A stretch of 47,050 nt of DNA from CAZQEZ01 sp964592475 (GTDB lineage Bacteria > Bacteroidota > Bacteroidia > Cytophagales > Cyclobacteriaceae). The notes below the pieces were generated by a model. The model did not search any database. It saw nothing but the letters and a program-made list of their open reading frames with translations, and had not been told where the DNA came from. A program made the translations under genes and the position numbers. Below are positions 16,408 through 25,809 of this stretch, one piece after another; the stretch's first letter is position 1; each line of letters starts with the position of its first letter. The stretch covers positions 1-47,050 of the forward strand of contig CAZQEZ010000014.1 in NCBI GenBank assembly GCA_964592475.1, given 5' to 3'.

Positions 16408-17607
16408 ATGGATACCCGACTCAAATACGACTTTAATAATACTGAAATTGCATTTCGCGCCAAATCTAATAAGGAATTGAACAAAACATTTCTGCTATTT
16501 GCCAGCATCAATAATTACATCCTTAGCAATTTGGGCACAAAAGGTGTAAAGTTAGCATTAAAACTCAATTTACCGATAAAAAACATAATAAAAAAAACGG
16601 TATTTCAACAGTTTTGCGGAGGTGAAAATATTGCTCAATGCCAAAACACAATAGAAAAATTGGCTCTTCATAACATTAAAGCAATTTTAGATTTTGCAGT
16701 GGAAGGAGCTGAAACAGAAGAAAGTTACGATCAAACCACAAACGAGATAATTCTCACGATTGAAAAAGGAAAAAACAGTCCCAATATACCATTTTCCGTA
16801 TTTAAACCCACCGGCTTAGGCTCTAAGAAAATTTTGGAAAAAATACAATTGAATGAAAAATTATCCGCGGAGGAAAAAGCAGCACAAGATCGAATAAAAA
16901 ATAGATTCGACCAAATTTGCAGTACTGCACATCAATGCGGGGTACGAATATTGGTAGATAGTGAGGATAGCTGGTACCAGGATCCGATTGATGATATGGT
17001 ATATGAAATGATGATGCGCTACAATAAGCAAAAACCAATTGTGTATAACACCTATCAAATGTATAGGAAAAACATGTTGAAGAGTTTAAAAAAAGCATTT
17101 TTAATGGCTGCCAGAGAAAATATATATTTGGGAGCCAAACTAGTAAGAGGCGCCTATATGGAAAAGGAAAGGGCGCGAGCCGCTGAAAAAAACTATGAAG
17201 ACCCTATTTTACCTGATAAAGATGCTACTGACAATGCTTATAATGATGCTTTGAAATTTTGTATAGATAATAAACAAAGAATAGCTTTAGTATCTGGCTC
17301 ACACAATGAATACAGCAACTATTATTTGTCGGTATTGATAGATAAGTATGGGATTGCAAAAAAAGATGAAAATGTGTTTTTTGCCCAATTATATGGCATG
17401 AGCGACCATATTTCTTTTAATTTGGCAGAAGCTGGTTATAACGTAGTCAAATACTTGCCTTATGGGCCAATTGAAGCTGTAATGCCCTATCTATTTCGCA
17501 GAGCTGAAGAAAACACTTCAATGGCTGGCCAGAGTAGTCGTGAGTTTCTATTAATAAAAAAAGAACTGAAACGCCGAAAATCACAAAAAAAAACTAAGGC
17601 TGAGTAG
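16408..17607 (+). CDS. Proline dehydrogenase
   Basis: 399 residues from the ATG at 16408 (MDTRLKYDFNNTEIAF). A TTG seven codons upstream lies inside the promoter, so I reject it. FAD/substrate motifs of the PutA proline dehydrogenase domain are clear: GVRILVDSEDSWYQDP, LGAKLVRGAYMEKERA, FAQLYGMSDHISFNLAEAG and LPYGPIEAVMPYLFRRAEEN, the last with the substrate Arg pair. It oxidises L-proline to pyrroline-5-carboxylate and passes electrons to the respiratory chain. It is the single-domain form; the P5C dehydrogenase would be a separate gene outside the window. Its end overlaps the convergent OmpA-family gene by 14 bp with no hairpin between them. Confidence 0.93.
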   Translation: MDTRLKYDFNNTEIAFRAKSNKELNKTFLLFASINNYILSNLGTKGVKLALKLNLPIKNIIKKTVFQQFCGGENIAQCQNTIEKLALHNIKAILDFAVEGAETEESYDQTTNEIILTIEKGKNSPNIPFSVFKPTGLGSKKILEKIQLNEKLSAEEKAAQDRIKNRFDQICSTAHQCGVRILVDSEDSWYQDPIDDMVYEMMMRYNKQKPIVYNTYQMYRKNMLKSLKKAFLMAARENIYLGAKLVRGAYMEKERARAAEKNYEDPILPDKDATDNAYNDALKFCIDNKQRIALVSGSHNEYSNYYLSVLIDKYGIAKKDENVFFAQLYGMSDHISFNLAEAGYNVVKYLPYGPIEAVMPYLFRRAEENTSMAGQSSREFLLIKKELKRRKSQKKTKAE

Positions 17608-19612
17608 AAGTGATAATCGAATTGTTGGTTATTTTAAACTCAACCCTTCTATTGATCATTCTTCCTTCTTCAGTCTCGTTACTTGCTTTAGGCATAGATT
17701 CACCATAACCTACTGCTGATAATCTTTTCCTGCTTATTCCTCGCTCTGCCAGGTAATCATAAATGGCATATGCGCGTTTTTCCGACAGTTCCTGATTATA
17801 TTCATCGATGCCAAGGCTACAGGTATGACCTGATATTTCTATTCGCATATTAGGGTTATCTTTTAGCAAATCTAATAATCTATCAAGCTCCGGAAAAGAC
17901 TCTTGACGTAATTCAGCCGTGGCAAACTTAAAAAATATATTGTTTAAAGTAAGAGGCTGCTCCGTTTCTATTGGTATCAAAAAAATGTTCCTTTCTATGG
18001 TAGTGTTTTTTTCTATGGCTGTAAGATCCAAAGAATCTTGATGAGGCACATACCCGGTGGAGTTCGCATAATATCGATAGTTTTTACCGGCAGGTAGAAT
18101 TAATTGATACTCGCCAGTGCTTGCGCTGGAATTTGTTTGTGCGATTTCCACCCTATCTTCTTCCCTGAAATATTGTATATCTGTTTCAATTGGATCATTA
18201 GTCCAGGCGTGCATTACCTTTCCTTTAATTTTTACTATAAAATCTGGCTTATGAAAATAAGGAACTTTTACTTTATAAACATCTACGTCATTTTCTGAAC
18301 TACGGGAAAAATAAGCGAAGTCATCCTCAATGGAAATATTAAAAAATATGTCGTCAAAACTAGAATTAATAGAAGAACCTAAATTTTCAGGGTAAGTCCA
18401 ATTTTCCCATGTATCATCCAATCTTTTCGTCATGAAAATATCATAACCTCCAAATCCATTGAAGCCCTTGGAAGCAAAAAACATTGTTTTATCATCAGCA
18501 GCCAAAAAAGGTGAAGCTTCTTCAAAAGTCGAATTAATTTTATCTCCCATATTTTTAGGCTCACTCCATGTCCCATCTTGTTCTTTAAAGGAAACATAAA
18601 AATCGCGGTTGCCTTTTGAATCATCTCTTTCAATTGCCATCAAAATTACTCGCTGGTTATTGGCTAAAAAGAAATTGGCTTTAAAAGACAAATTATAATC
18701 ATTCTTTATTTTAACTGGTTCAGGATAGGACCAACCATCGGCTGTCTTTCTGCTTACAGATAAACCAGCACTCATTTTATTTTTCTTTATATAGCGATTG
18801 CCCAACAGCAGTAAAATTGAAGTGCCATCGAGTGTGATGGAACTGATAAAGTTTGGACCTTTATTATTTAAAGGTTGACCTATATTTATTGCTGGTAGCC
18901 AATTACCGTTTTCATCTTTATTGGAATACCAAATATCCTCGGGATCCCTCTTTCCATTATAATTATCCGGATGGTTTTGTCTGCTAAAGTACAAAGTTTG
19001 ATTATCAGGTGAAATTAAAGGTTTTAATTCGCGGTACTCGCTATTAATCGTTTTACTTAGCTTTTCGGCTACAAAGTAGTCCTGAATATTTTCCTGGTCT
19101 ATTCTAAATGAAATTGGAATCTTTGAGTCAGAAACGGCCACTGCATCTACCGCGTAATTTCCCGAAAAACTTTTGTTTGTAAAAATAAATTTTACAGCCT
19201 TTACTTTGTATGGTGTAGGATCAAAATAAATTCGAAAAAGTCGTGCTCTTAGAGGAAGCTCTGCAGGGTCAAAATCCATAAGAAAATGCTCTTCTCCATC
19301 TTCATCTATTGCATAAAGCTGAGTTAGAGCCGAAGGATATGCAGACTCAGCCACTGCAACTTGTTGAATTTTCATGGCTTTCTGAAAATCTACAACCAGG
19401 TATTCTAGTGCTAATCTCTTTTCAGGTTGCCAGGCATTTTCAGCCAATTCGTTAAACATGGCATCTGGCTCACCTAAGGCTTGATTAGCCGAAGCATAAA
19501 TATCATTTAATTGAGAAGAAAATTCAACAATGGAATGACCCCATTGAACCTCCTGAGCCCGCATTAAGTTGCTAAAAAGAAATAAGCATATACAAAGAGC
19601 TGAATGTTTCAC
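17594..19612 (-). CDS. PorE-like OmpA-family protein with PD40 repeats and discoidin-like N-terminus
   Basis: 672 residues with a signal peptide (MKHSALCICLFLFSNLMRAQ). Residues 20-175 look like an F5/8 type C (discoidin-like) beta sandwich (YASANQALGEPDA, LEYLVVDFQKAMKIQQVAVAE, NYAVDAVAVSDS). Residues 190-450 carry WD40-like PD40 strands (LKPLISPDNQTLYFSRQ, SPFLAADDKTMFFASKGF, GYDIFMTKR). Next comes a carboxypeptidase-regulatory-like domain near 460-540. Residues 555-665 form an OmpA peptidoglycan-binding domain (EISGHTCSLGIDEYNQELSEKRA, abbreviated here by its ISGHTCS and LSEKRA cores, then GYGESMP). PorE of the type IX machinery has TPR, WD40, CRD and OmpA parts; here the TPR region is replaced. 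It is the last gene of the T9SS module, 35 bp after the PorP/SprF gene, and probably tethers that barrel to peptidoglycan (inference). Confidence 0.82.
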   Translation of the reverse strand: MKHSALCICLFLFSNLMRAQEVQWGHSIVEFSSQLNDIYASANQALGEPDAMFNELAENAWQPEKRLALEYLVVDFQKAMKIQQVAVAESAYPSALTQLYAIDEDGEEHFLMDFDPAELPLRARLFRIYFDPTPYKVKAVKFIFTNKSFSGNYAVDAVAVSDSKIPISFRIDQENIQDYFVAEKLSKTINSEYRELKPLISPDNQTLYFSRQNHPDNYNGKRDPEDIWYSNKDENGNWLPAINIGQPLNNKGPNFISSITLDGTSILLLLGNRYIKKNKMSAGLSVSRKTADGWSYPEPVKIKNDYNLSFKANFFLANNQRVILMAIERDDSKGNRDFYVSFKEQDGTWSEPKNMGDKINSTFEEASPFLAADDKTMFFASKGFNGFGGYDIFMTKRLDDTWENWTYPENLGSSINSSFDDIFFNISIEDDFAYFSRSSENDVDVYKVKVPYFHKPDFIVKIKGKVMHAWTNDPIETDIQYFREEDRVEIAQTNSSASTGEYQLILPAGKNYRYYANSTGYVPHQDSLDLTAIEKNTTIERNIFLIPIETEQPLTLNNIFFKFATAELRQESFPELDRLLDLLKDNPNMRIEISGHTCSLGIDEYNQELSEKRAYAIYDYLAERGISRKRLSAVGYGESMPKASNETEEGRMINRRVEFKITNNSIITSTQP

Positions 19613-19647
19613 TGGTTATCTAATTTAAGTAAATAGTTGTAAATGAG

Positions 19648-20673
19648 TTAGTAACGAACTTTTGGCGGTGCTATTCTATTAAATCTCAATCCTAAAGAAA
19701 CTTCATAAGCACCTACCCCGCCTTGAAAATTATTTAAGCTTGTTACGTTCCAATCATAGCTGAAACCTACTTGAAAACGATTAGTAATGAACTCGGTAGA
19801 TAAAATAAAAGAATCATCCCAACGGTGCCACGTTCCCAAGCGAAGAATTGAATTTGAAAGCAGCCCCTGGCCTTGAGATGCTAGCAAATAGGATAAAAAT
19901 GCTCCTACATTAGTTTGATTTAGCTTATCACTAAATAAAGTTAATACATTAGCAGATAAATTAAATTGTTCGTTTATGCCAAATACCATTCCCCCGTGAT
20001 ATTTATACACCAGCGGCATTCGATCAGTTTGTCCATCTAAATTAGCAGCGTTAGGAGCATTTAAATGTTCTACTGCCAAACCTGAAAACGCTGTTTGGAT
20101 CAAGTCAGAATTGTTTTTGGTACGGTAACGCCAAAAAGCTCCGGGAGTCAAACTCAAAACAGTTTTATTTTCAAAATTTTGTTGATCCGCGGGATTGTCA
20201 CCGGGATTAAAGCCAACGCCCGGAATGTATTGTGAACCCCATTGAGAATCACTTCCATCAATTCTTACATTAATTACACTGGTTTTTATTCCAAATGATA
20301 TTTGATTTTGTCTATTCAAAGGAAGATTATAGGCAAAAGAGGCACTTCCTCCAATAGTTCGGAATTCTCGGTTTACACCAGCAATATCGTTAAAAATAGA
20401 GACACCCAATCCTCCTAACTGACTAACTGGCTGCTTATCTATATCTCTATAAAATGGATAGATAAAAGAAGTTTGTGCAGTTGAGTAAGGTTGATGCAAC
20501 GCGCTCCATTGTGATCTATAATTAAAATTAATCAACATTTCATCCTCATCACCTACCAATGCCGGGTTTAAATAAACCGGTGCATTGTAGTATTGCGAAA
20601 ATACAGGATCTTGTGCTTCTGCTTTAAAAGCGGAAATTGCTACTATCGATATTATTAAGATTATTAGTTTCAT
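19648..20673 (-). CDS. PorP/SprF family outer-membrane protein
   Basis: 341 residues from the ATG at 20671-20673, which gives a clean signal peptide (MKLIILIISIVAISAFKAEA, then QDPVFSQYYN). A GTG three codons upstream overlaps the previous stop by one base and is the alternative. The mature start QDPVFSQYYNAPVYLNPALV is the hallmark of PorP/SprF proteins, which are beta barrels of the type IX secretion system. SprF-like paralogues are needed for secretion of one cognate cargo bearing a type B C-terminal domain, usually the neighbour. Here that cargo is the 897-residue protein directly upstream. The C-terminus (VSLGLRFNRIAPPKVRY) fits a closing beta strand. Confidence 0.9.
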   Translation of the reverse strand: MKLIILIISIVAISAFKAEAQDPVFSQYYNAPVYLNPALVGDEDEMLINFNYRSQWSALHQPYSTAQTSFIYPFYRDIDKQPVSQLGGLGVSIFNDIAGVNREFRTIGGSASFAYNLPLNRQNQISFGIKTSVINVRIDGSDSQWGSQYIPGVGFNPGDNPADQQNFENKTVLSLTPGAFWRYRTKNNSDLIQTAFSGLAVEHLNAPNAANLDGQTDRMPLVYKYHGGMVFGINEQFNLSANVLTLFSDKLNQTNVGAFLSYLLASQGQGLLSNSILRLGTWHRWDDSFILSTEFITNRFQVGFSYDWNVTSLNNFQGGVGAYEVSLGLRFNRIAPPKVRY

Positions 20674-20681
20674 GTTTTTCA

Positions 20682-23375
20682 CTATCTAGCTAATGTTACT
20701 GTTCCAACTTTTTCAAATGGTACTCCATCTAAGAACATACCTTTTACAATATATGTATAAGTGCCAATGGCTTGCATCTCACCATTTCTGGCTCTTCCAT
20801 CCCACCCTTGATTTTGTGCCAAATCAAGACTGGTGGTTTCAAATAAAGTATTGCCCCACCTATTTAATATTCTAAACAAGAAATTATCAGGTGATATGCC
20901 CTCGCCATAAACTTTTACAACTCTATTTTCCGGATCCGCTGCTGATGGGCTAAACATGTTAGGCACATAAATTACTCGTTGTTCGGCAACAGAAACTATT
21001 ACTGAAGAGGAGCTTTCGCAGCCCTGGTTTTCTACAGTAAGTGTAACTTCAAAATCATTTACTGAACCAAAAGCATGAACAGGGTTTTTTGCGGTGGAAA
21101 CATTCCCGTCACCAAAATTCCACGTGTACGAATCGGCATTATTTTCCACCGGGTAAAATTCAATAGCTACAAATAGGTAATTCTCATCTGGCAGATAAGA
21201 AAAAGAGGCGTTAGGAAATGGTACAATGGTAATTGTTTCGTCCCTGGTTTCACTGGTACATTTATTTGCAGCTGTTACGGTAAATATAATATCACCTGTT
21301 TCACCTTCAGCTGGGGTGTAATTTATTGTAGTAGCATTAATGTTGTCAATAAATCCTTTTCCGTTAGTTGACCACGAAACTGATTCTGCATCAGTTGTGA
21401 CAGCTAGTGTAACCATTTCTCCTTCACAAAAACTTTCTTCACCTACTATTAAAATATCAAGTTCTTCATCAATAAAGATCACTTCAGCCTCTCCACTTAC
21501 ACTTCCGGCACAGCCATTGGCATCTGACACACTTATTAATGAATATGTCCCTGCTTCTGCTGTAGTAAAGCTGTATTGATTTTCATTTATGCCGGTTATC
21601 GTATTATCATTTTCACCCACTGCGTAGGTAAAGCTAAATGGCGCTTCACCGGTTAAATTTACATTTATAGTAGCGGCTTCGCTACTCGGGCAAATATCCC
21701 CACCACCGCTTATTGTAGCTGTTGGTAAGGCATCAACATTTACTGTTGCACTTGCCGAATTAGTACAGCCTTGCTCACTTGTAAATGAATAAGTAATTAC
21801 ATGCGCCCCTACGCCGGCCTCTTTCGGATCAAATTGTGCATTACTTACACCAGGCCCGCTAAATGAACCTCCGTCGGGAGTCGCTTCTAAATTTACAGGG
21901 GCATCATTGGCACAAAATGTATTTTGATCCATAATGAAAGATACTTCAGGAAAATCACTTTTAACAACTTCTGCCTCTCCACTTACTGTTCCACTACAAA
22001 ATTTATCGTTTAAAGCTACCAATGAATAAGTTCCCGCTGTTATGGCCTCTATCTGATAAAAGTTATCTTCAATATTATTAACTTCAATATTTTCTTGCCC
22101 ATTGGTATAAACTATATCAAATGGAGCATTACCGGTAAATGTGAAAGTGACATCAACGCCTCCTGCTTCACCACAAATATCTCCTCCACCAGCAATTGTA
22201 GCAGTTGGTGCCTGATTTATATTTACTGTAGCAGTACCTGAAGCCTCATTGGTACAATTAGCGTCTTCTACTGATATTAAAGTGTATTCTCCGGGTTGGT
22301 CTATATCGAGTGTATAATTACTACTATTTATATTCTCTATTTTTACATTTTCACCTGAAGGGTTTTGATAAACTACCTGCCAGGGAGCTTCACCTGTAAG
22401 ATTTAAATTTAGGCTAGCATTCTCGTTTTCACAAAATTGACCTCCTCCACTTATTTCGGCGGTAGGCAAATCAAAATATTCAACTATTACTGCAACGCTT
22501 GAATTTACATCTCCTTCACAATTAGCATCACTCATTGCAGCGAGGTAATACATACCAGGCAATGCTGCTTCAAATGTGTAGACATCCGTTGTGATATTAT
22601 TGATAACTATCTGCTCTTCAATAGCCTCATCTTGCCTTACAATTGTAACAGAATATGGTGCTGTACCTGTAAAAGTAACTTCTATATTAGTCGTAAATCC
22701 TTCACATATATTTACCGATCCTTTTGTTAACCCGGAGAATCTTGCAGTAGCCTCCGGTGCCATTTCAATAGTGGCGCTACCATCAACATCTCCCGTTTTG
22801 AATGCATCTTGAACAGAAAGAAGTGTAAAAGTGGTTAATGATGAGGTTTGAAAAGTATAAGTTTTATCCTGAAAATTATTAACATCAAATTCATTACCAT
22901 CGCCATCTTGATAGGTAAAATTAAAAGGAGGAGTTCCTTCAAGATCAATCACAACAGTACTTTTGTCAGACGGACGACATAATAATGCATCTCCTGAAAT
23001 TGTTGCGCTTGGAATTGAACACGCCTGGGATCCAGGACTTGCAGTAGCTGTCCTGCCAGAGCCACCGGGAGTTCTTATAGTCCAAACATAATTTCCCGAT
23101 ATAAAATCGAAGGAAAAAACATTTATATGTCGGCCTGGCTCAAAAACGGTGGGTTGGCCTAAATCATTACCTGGTGTAAAAAAATTACCATTGCCAATAG
23201 GAATCGTGTAGGCCTGATCAGATTGATTATTATATCCGTAAAAAGCTGTATAGGAGCCATCTCCATTTTCCACAACGCATTCTAACACGGGAGAGACTTG
23301 AGCAGAAGCATTACCATGTATAAAACCAGATAATGCCATTACAGCTAAAATTATGATACTGTTAATTTTCTTCAT
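20682..23375 (-). CDS. Secreted repeat protein with T9SS type B (gliding-motility-associated) C-terminal domain
   Basis: 897 residues. Residues 1-26 are a signal peptide. Five related units of about 85 residues (about 122-206, 208-300, 303-388, 389-475, 549-635) share a pattern: TATISGGGDIC, then LTGEAPFSFTY, N(I/N)-x(4)-Y-F, AGTYSL-SV-DANC, and SG-A-V. Regions 476-548 and 636-720 are more distant Ig/HYR-like domains, and 721-797 is a PKD domain (YTWNFGDGNVSTAKNPVHAF). Residues 800-897 match the type B sorting domain (VIYVPNMFSPS, RILNRWGNTLFET, GWDGRARNGEM, GTYTYIVKGMF). It is exported by the type IX system and is likely a cell-surface adhesin or filament, like SprB on a much smaller scale. 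Paired Cys in the repeats may form disulfides. First gene of the module. Confidence 0.9.
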   Translation of the reverse strand: MKKINSIIILAVMALSGFIHGNASAQVSPVLECVVENGDGSYTAFYGYNNQSDQAYTIPIGNGNFFTPGNDLGQPTVFEPGRHINVFSFDFISGNYVWTIRTPGGSGRTATASPGSQACSIPSATISGDALLCRPSDKSTVVIDLEGTPPFNFTYQDGDGNEFDVNNFQDKTYTFQTSSLTTFTLLSVQDAFKTGDVDGSATIEMAPEATARFSGLTKGSVNICEGFTTNIEVTFTGTAPYSVTIVRQDEAIEEQIVINNITTDVYTFEAALPGMYYLAAMSDANCEGDVNSSVAVIVEYFDLPTAEISGGGQFCENENASLNLNLTGEAPWQVVYQNPSGENVKIENINSSNYTLDIDQPGEYTLISVEDANCTNEASGTATVNINQAPTATIAGGGDICGEAGGVDVTFTFTGNAPFDIVYTNGQENIEVNNIEDNFYQIEAITAGTYSLVALNDKFCSGTVSGEAEVVKSDFPEVSFIMDQNTFCANDAPVNLEATPDGGSFSGPGVSNAQFDPKEAGVGAHVITYSFTSEQGCTNSASATVNVDALPTATISGGGDICPSSEAATINVNLTGEAPFSFTYAVGENDNTITGINENQYSFTTAEAGTYSLISVSDANGCAGSVSGEAEVIFIDEELDILIVGEESFCEGEMVTLAVTTDAESVSWSTNGKGFIDNINATTINYTPAEGETGDIIFTVTAANKCTSETRDETITIVPFPNASFSYLPDENYLFVAIEFYPVENNADSYTWNFGDGNVSTAKNPVHAFGSVNDFEVTLTVENQGCESSSSVIVSVAEQRVIYVPNMFSPSAADPENRVVKVYGEGISPDNFLFRILNRWGNTLFETTSLDLAQNQGWDGRARNGEMQAIGTYTYIVKGMFLDGVPFEKVGTVTLAR

Positions 23376-23940
23376 TTTGTTACGATAATTTATTTCTAGC
23401 TTCTGGCTAATGTTAATATCTTATATAAAAATCAAAAATGATATTTGTTTTAATATTATCTGAATGTTTATTTTAAAACAAAAATATTACATTTACTTTA
23501 AAAAGTTACATATCAGCTGGCAGTAGATATTTGTACAAATTTACTATAATTTATAAAAATAATCATAAATACAGTGCTTTTTTTTTAAATGTTTATCTAA
23601 TAATATGGCTATATTACACGAGTAATTTTTTTTTCTTATCAAAAACCAATTTACACAATTATAAATTTGATAAAATCATCTTCTGTTAATTACTACTCAT
23701 AAAGCGTGGCTGCTTTTATCTTTTTTGAGCAAATTTTTGTTACATTCCTAAGCAATATTAGCTAATTACCTGTTAATGAGTTTTTTATATTTATTTTCCT
23801 TTTCATAAAATAAATATTTTTTCCGAAAACTTATTGTTTATCAGTACTTTCGAGACATAAATAAAACTTTTCCGTTCTATTCTTTTTTTAATTATCGTAA
23901 TTTTGCACCTAATTTTATAAAATCGAAAAGAATACACATC
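23376..23940. other. Long AT-rich divergent intergenic region
   Basis: 565 bp without a gene, between the leftward T9SS module and lysS. It holds a perfect 12-bp palindrome ATTTGTACAAAT at 23529-23540. It also has two minus-strand TAnnTTTG matches (CAAAAATA at 23479-23486 and CAAATTTA at 23536-23543 on the plus strand), and the plus-strand lysS -7 element at 23898-23905. No RNA gene or hairpin terminator is apparent. A long 5' leader for the surface-protein transcript is likely. Confidence 0.5.
23898..23905 (+). promoter_or_regulatory. -7 promoter element for lysS
   Basis: TAATTTTG, an exact TAnnTTTG match, 35 bp before the lysS ATG at 23941. No good -33 TTG is visible. Confidence 0.5.
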
Positions 23941-25674
23941 ATGCAATTGAGCGAACAAGAAATTATAAGAAGAGAAGGCAAAACAGCGATTGAAAAATTA
24001 GGGATTGACCCCTACCCTGCTTCTAGCTATCCAATTGACTATAGCACTACTAAACTTAAATCAGAGTTTGACAAACTTGCGGAGGAAAAAACTGAGATAT
24101 CTATTGCCGGAAGACTGATGGGACGTAGAATTATGGGATCGGCTTCTTTCGCGGTATTGCAGGATGAGTCTGGCAAGATTCAGATTTATTTGCGACGGGA
24201 TGATATATGTCCTGATGAAGACAAAACACTTTATAATACTGTATTTAAAAAATTACTGGATATAGGTGATATTATTGGTGTGAAAGGATTTTTATTTAAG
24301 ACCCAGACAGGAGAAATGTCGCTTCAAGTAAAGGAATTAACTATTTTAACTAAATCCTTGCGACCGCTGCCTATAGTTAAAGAAACAGAAGATAAAGAAG
24401 GCAATAAAGTAATTCATGATGCCTTTTCAAATCCGGAACAAAGATATCGTAGGCGTTATGTTGATTTAATTGTAAACCCGGAAGTGCGAGATACTTTCCG
24501 AAAAAGGTCACAATTAGTTAACTCAATCCGAAGTTTTTTAAGTGATAAAGGATACCTTGAGGTTGAAACCCCCATTTTACAACCACTTTATGGTGGTGCT
24601 GCTGCAAGGCCATTTAAAACACACCACAACACGCTGGACACCACCTTATATCTACGTATTGCCAATGAACTTTATTTAAAAAGGTTAATTGTTGGTGGAT
24701 TTGAAGGGGTGTTCGAATTTGCTAAAGATTTTCGAAATGAGGGTATGTCCCGATTTCACAATCCGGAGTTTACCCAGGTAGAGCTTTACGTGGCCTATAA
24801 AGATTATTTTTGGATGATGGAGCTGGTAGAAGAAATGGTTGAAAAAGTAGCCATTGCTTTGCATGGTTCTACCAAGGTAAATGTAGGAGAAAACCTAATC
24901 GATTTTAAGCGCCCCTGGAAAAGGTATACTATGTTTGAAGCCATTGAAGAATATACCAAAATTGACATTTCAACTATGGATGAGCAAGAGCTAAGCCAAA
25001 CAGCAAAAAATTTAAAAGTACCCATTGATGAATCAATGGGTAAAGGCAAATTAATTGATGAAATATTTGGCGAAAAAGTTGAGCCCTTTTTAATTCAGCC
25101 TACATTTATTACAGATTACCCAATTGAAATGTCGCCTTTGGCTAAAAAGCATCGTAGTAAAGAGGGTCTGGTAGAAAGATTTGAGGTGATTTGTAATAGT
25201 AAGGAAATTTGCAATGCCTTTAGCGAATTAAATGACCCGATAGACCAGCGAAAAAGATTTGAGGATCAATTGGAGCTTGGTAAGCGTGGAGATGAAGAAG
25301 CCATGGTTCTTGATGAAGACTTCTTGCGTGCACTGGAGCATGGCATGCCTCCTACAGTAGGTTTGGGTATAGGTATCGATCGGTTAACAATGATTATGAC
25401 TAATTCCAAATCTATTCAAGACGTTATATTCTTTCCTCAAATGAAGCCAGAGAAAAAACCTAAAATGGCTACAGAGGAAGATTTTGTAAAAAAAGGTATA
25501 AGAGCTGAATTAGTACCCGTACTACAGAAAGCTGGTATCGTTACTATTGAGCAATTACAACAAACTTCACCCAATAAGCTGTTTAACGATATCTGCGGCT
25601 TACGAAAAAAAATGAAATTGGATATTAAAAACCCAACCCTTGAAGAGGTAAAATCGTGGATTGGTGAAGATTAA
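23941..25674 (+). CDS. lysS: Lysyl-tRNA synthetase, class II, with C-terminal extension
   Basis: 577 residues. Residues 50-150 form the OB-fold anticodon-binding domain (ISIAGRLMGRRIMGSASFAVLQD). The class II catalytic domain follows: FLSDKGYLEVETPILQP (motif 1), FAKDFRNEGMSRFHNPEFTQ (motif 2) and GLGIGIDRLTMIMTN (motif 3). The bacterial enzyme usually ends soon after motif 3, near residue 500. Here about 65 extra residues follow (EEDFVKKGIRAELVPVLQKA, then IVTIEQLQQTSPNKLF), which look like a helix-hairpin-helix or RNA-polymerase-alpha-C-terminal-like fold; such tails occur in Bacteroidota LysS. It charges tRNA-Lys in the cytosol. It has its own promoter and ends before a strong terminator. 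Confidence 0.96.
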   Translation: MQLSEQEIIRREGKTAIEKLGIDPYPASSYPIDYSTTKLKSEFDKLAEEKTEISIAGRLMGRRIMGSASFAVLQDESGKIQIYLRRDDICPDEDKTLYNTVFKKLLDIGDIIGVKGFLFKTQTGEMSLQVKELTILTKSLRPLPIVKETEDKEGNKVIHDAFSNPEQRYRRRYVDLIVNPEVRDTFRKRSQLVNSIRSFLSDKGYLEVETPILQPLYGGAAARPFKTHHNTLDTTLYLRIANELYLKRLIVGGFEGVFEFAKDFRNEGMSRFHNPEFTQVELYVAYKDYFWMMELVEEMVEKVAIALHGSTKVNVGENLIDFKRPWKRYTMFEAIEEYTKIDISTMDEQELSQTAKNLKVPIDESMGKGKLIDEIFGEKVEPFLIQPTFITDYPIEMSPLAKKHRSKEGLVERFEVICNSKEICNAFSELNDPIDQRKRFEDQLELGKRGDEEAMVLDEDFLRALEHGMPPTVGLGIGIDRLTMIMTNSKSIQDVIFFPQMKPEKKPKMATEEDFVKKGIRAELVPVLQKAGIVTIEQLQQTSPNKLFNDICGLRKKMKLDIKNPTLEEVKSWIGED

Positions 25675-25733
25675 GCCTTGTTAAAGCTTATAGCTTTGGG
25701 TGATAATATTTATTTTTTTATCAATAGAAAATC

Positions 25734-25786
25734 GACAATGTTAAACATCCTGAAAATGAATGGTGTTTAGGCATTGTCTTTTTTTT
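25734..25786 (+). terminator. Rho-independent terminator downstream of lysS
   Basis: GACAATG at 25734-25740 pairs with CATTGTC at 25772-25778. The stem continues inward through TTAAACATC with GGTGTTTAG using G-U pairs, and eight T follow at 25779-25786. A smaller hairpin, AAAGCT-tat-AGCTTT, precedes it at 25683-25697. Confidence 0.8.
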
Positions 25787-25809
25787 AAAAAATATAGTTT
25801 TAACTATTC

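Noticed and set aside
20674..20682. GTG start for the PorP/SprF gene overlapping the previous stop
   Set aside because: The ATG at 20671-20673 gives a cleaner signal peptide. The GTG stays possible because TAGTG overlap would allow coupling.
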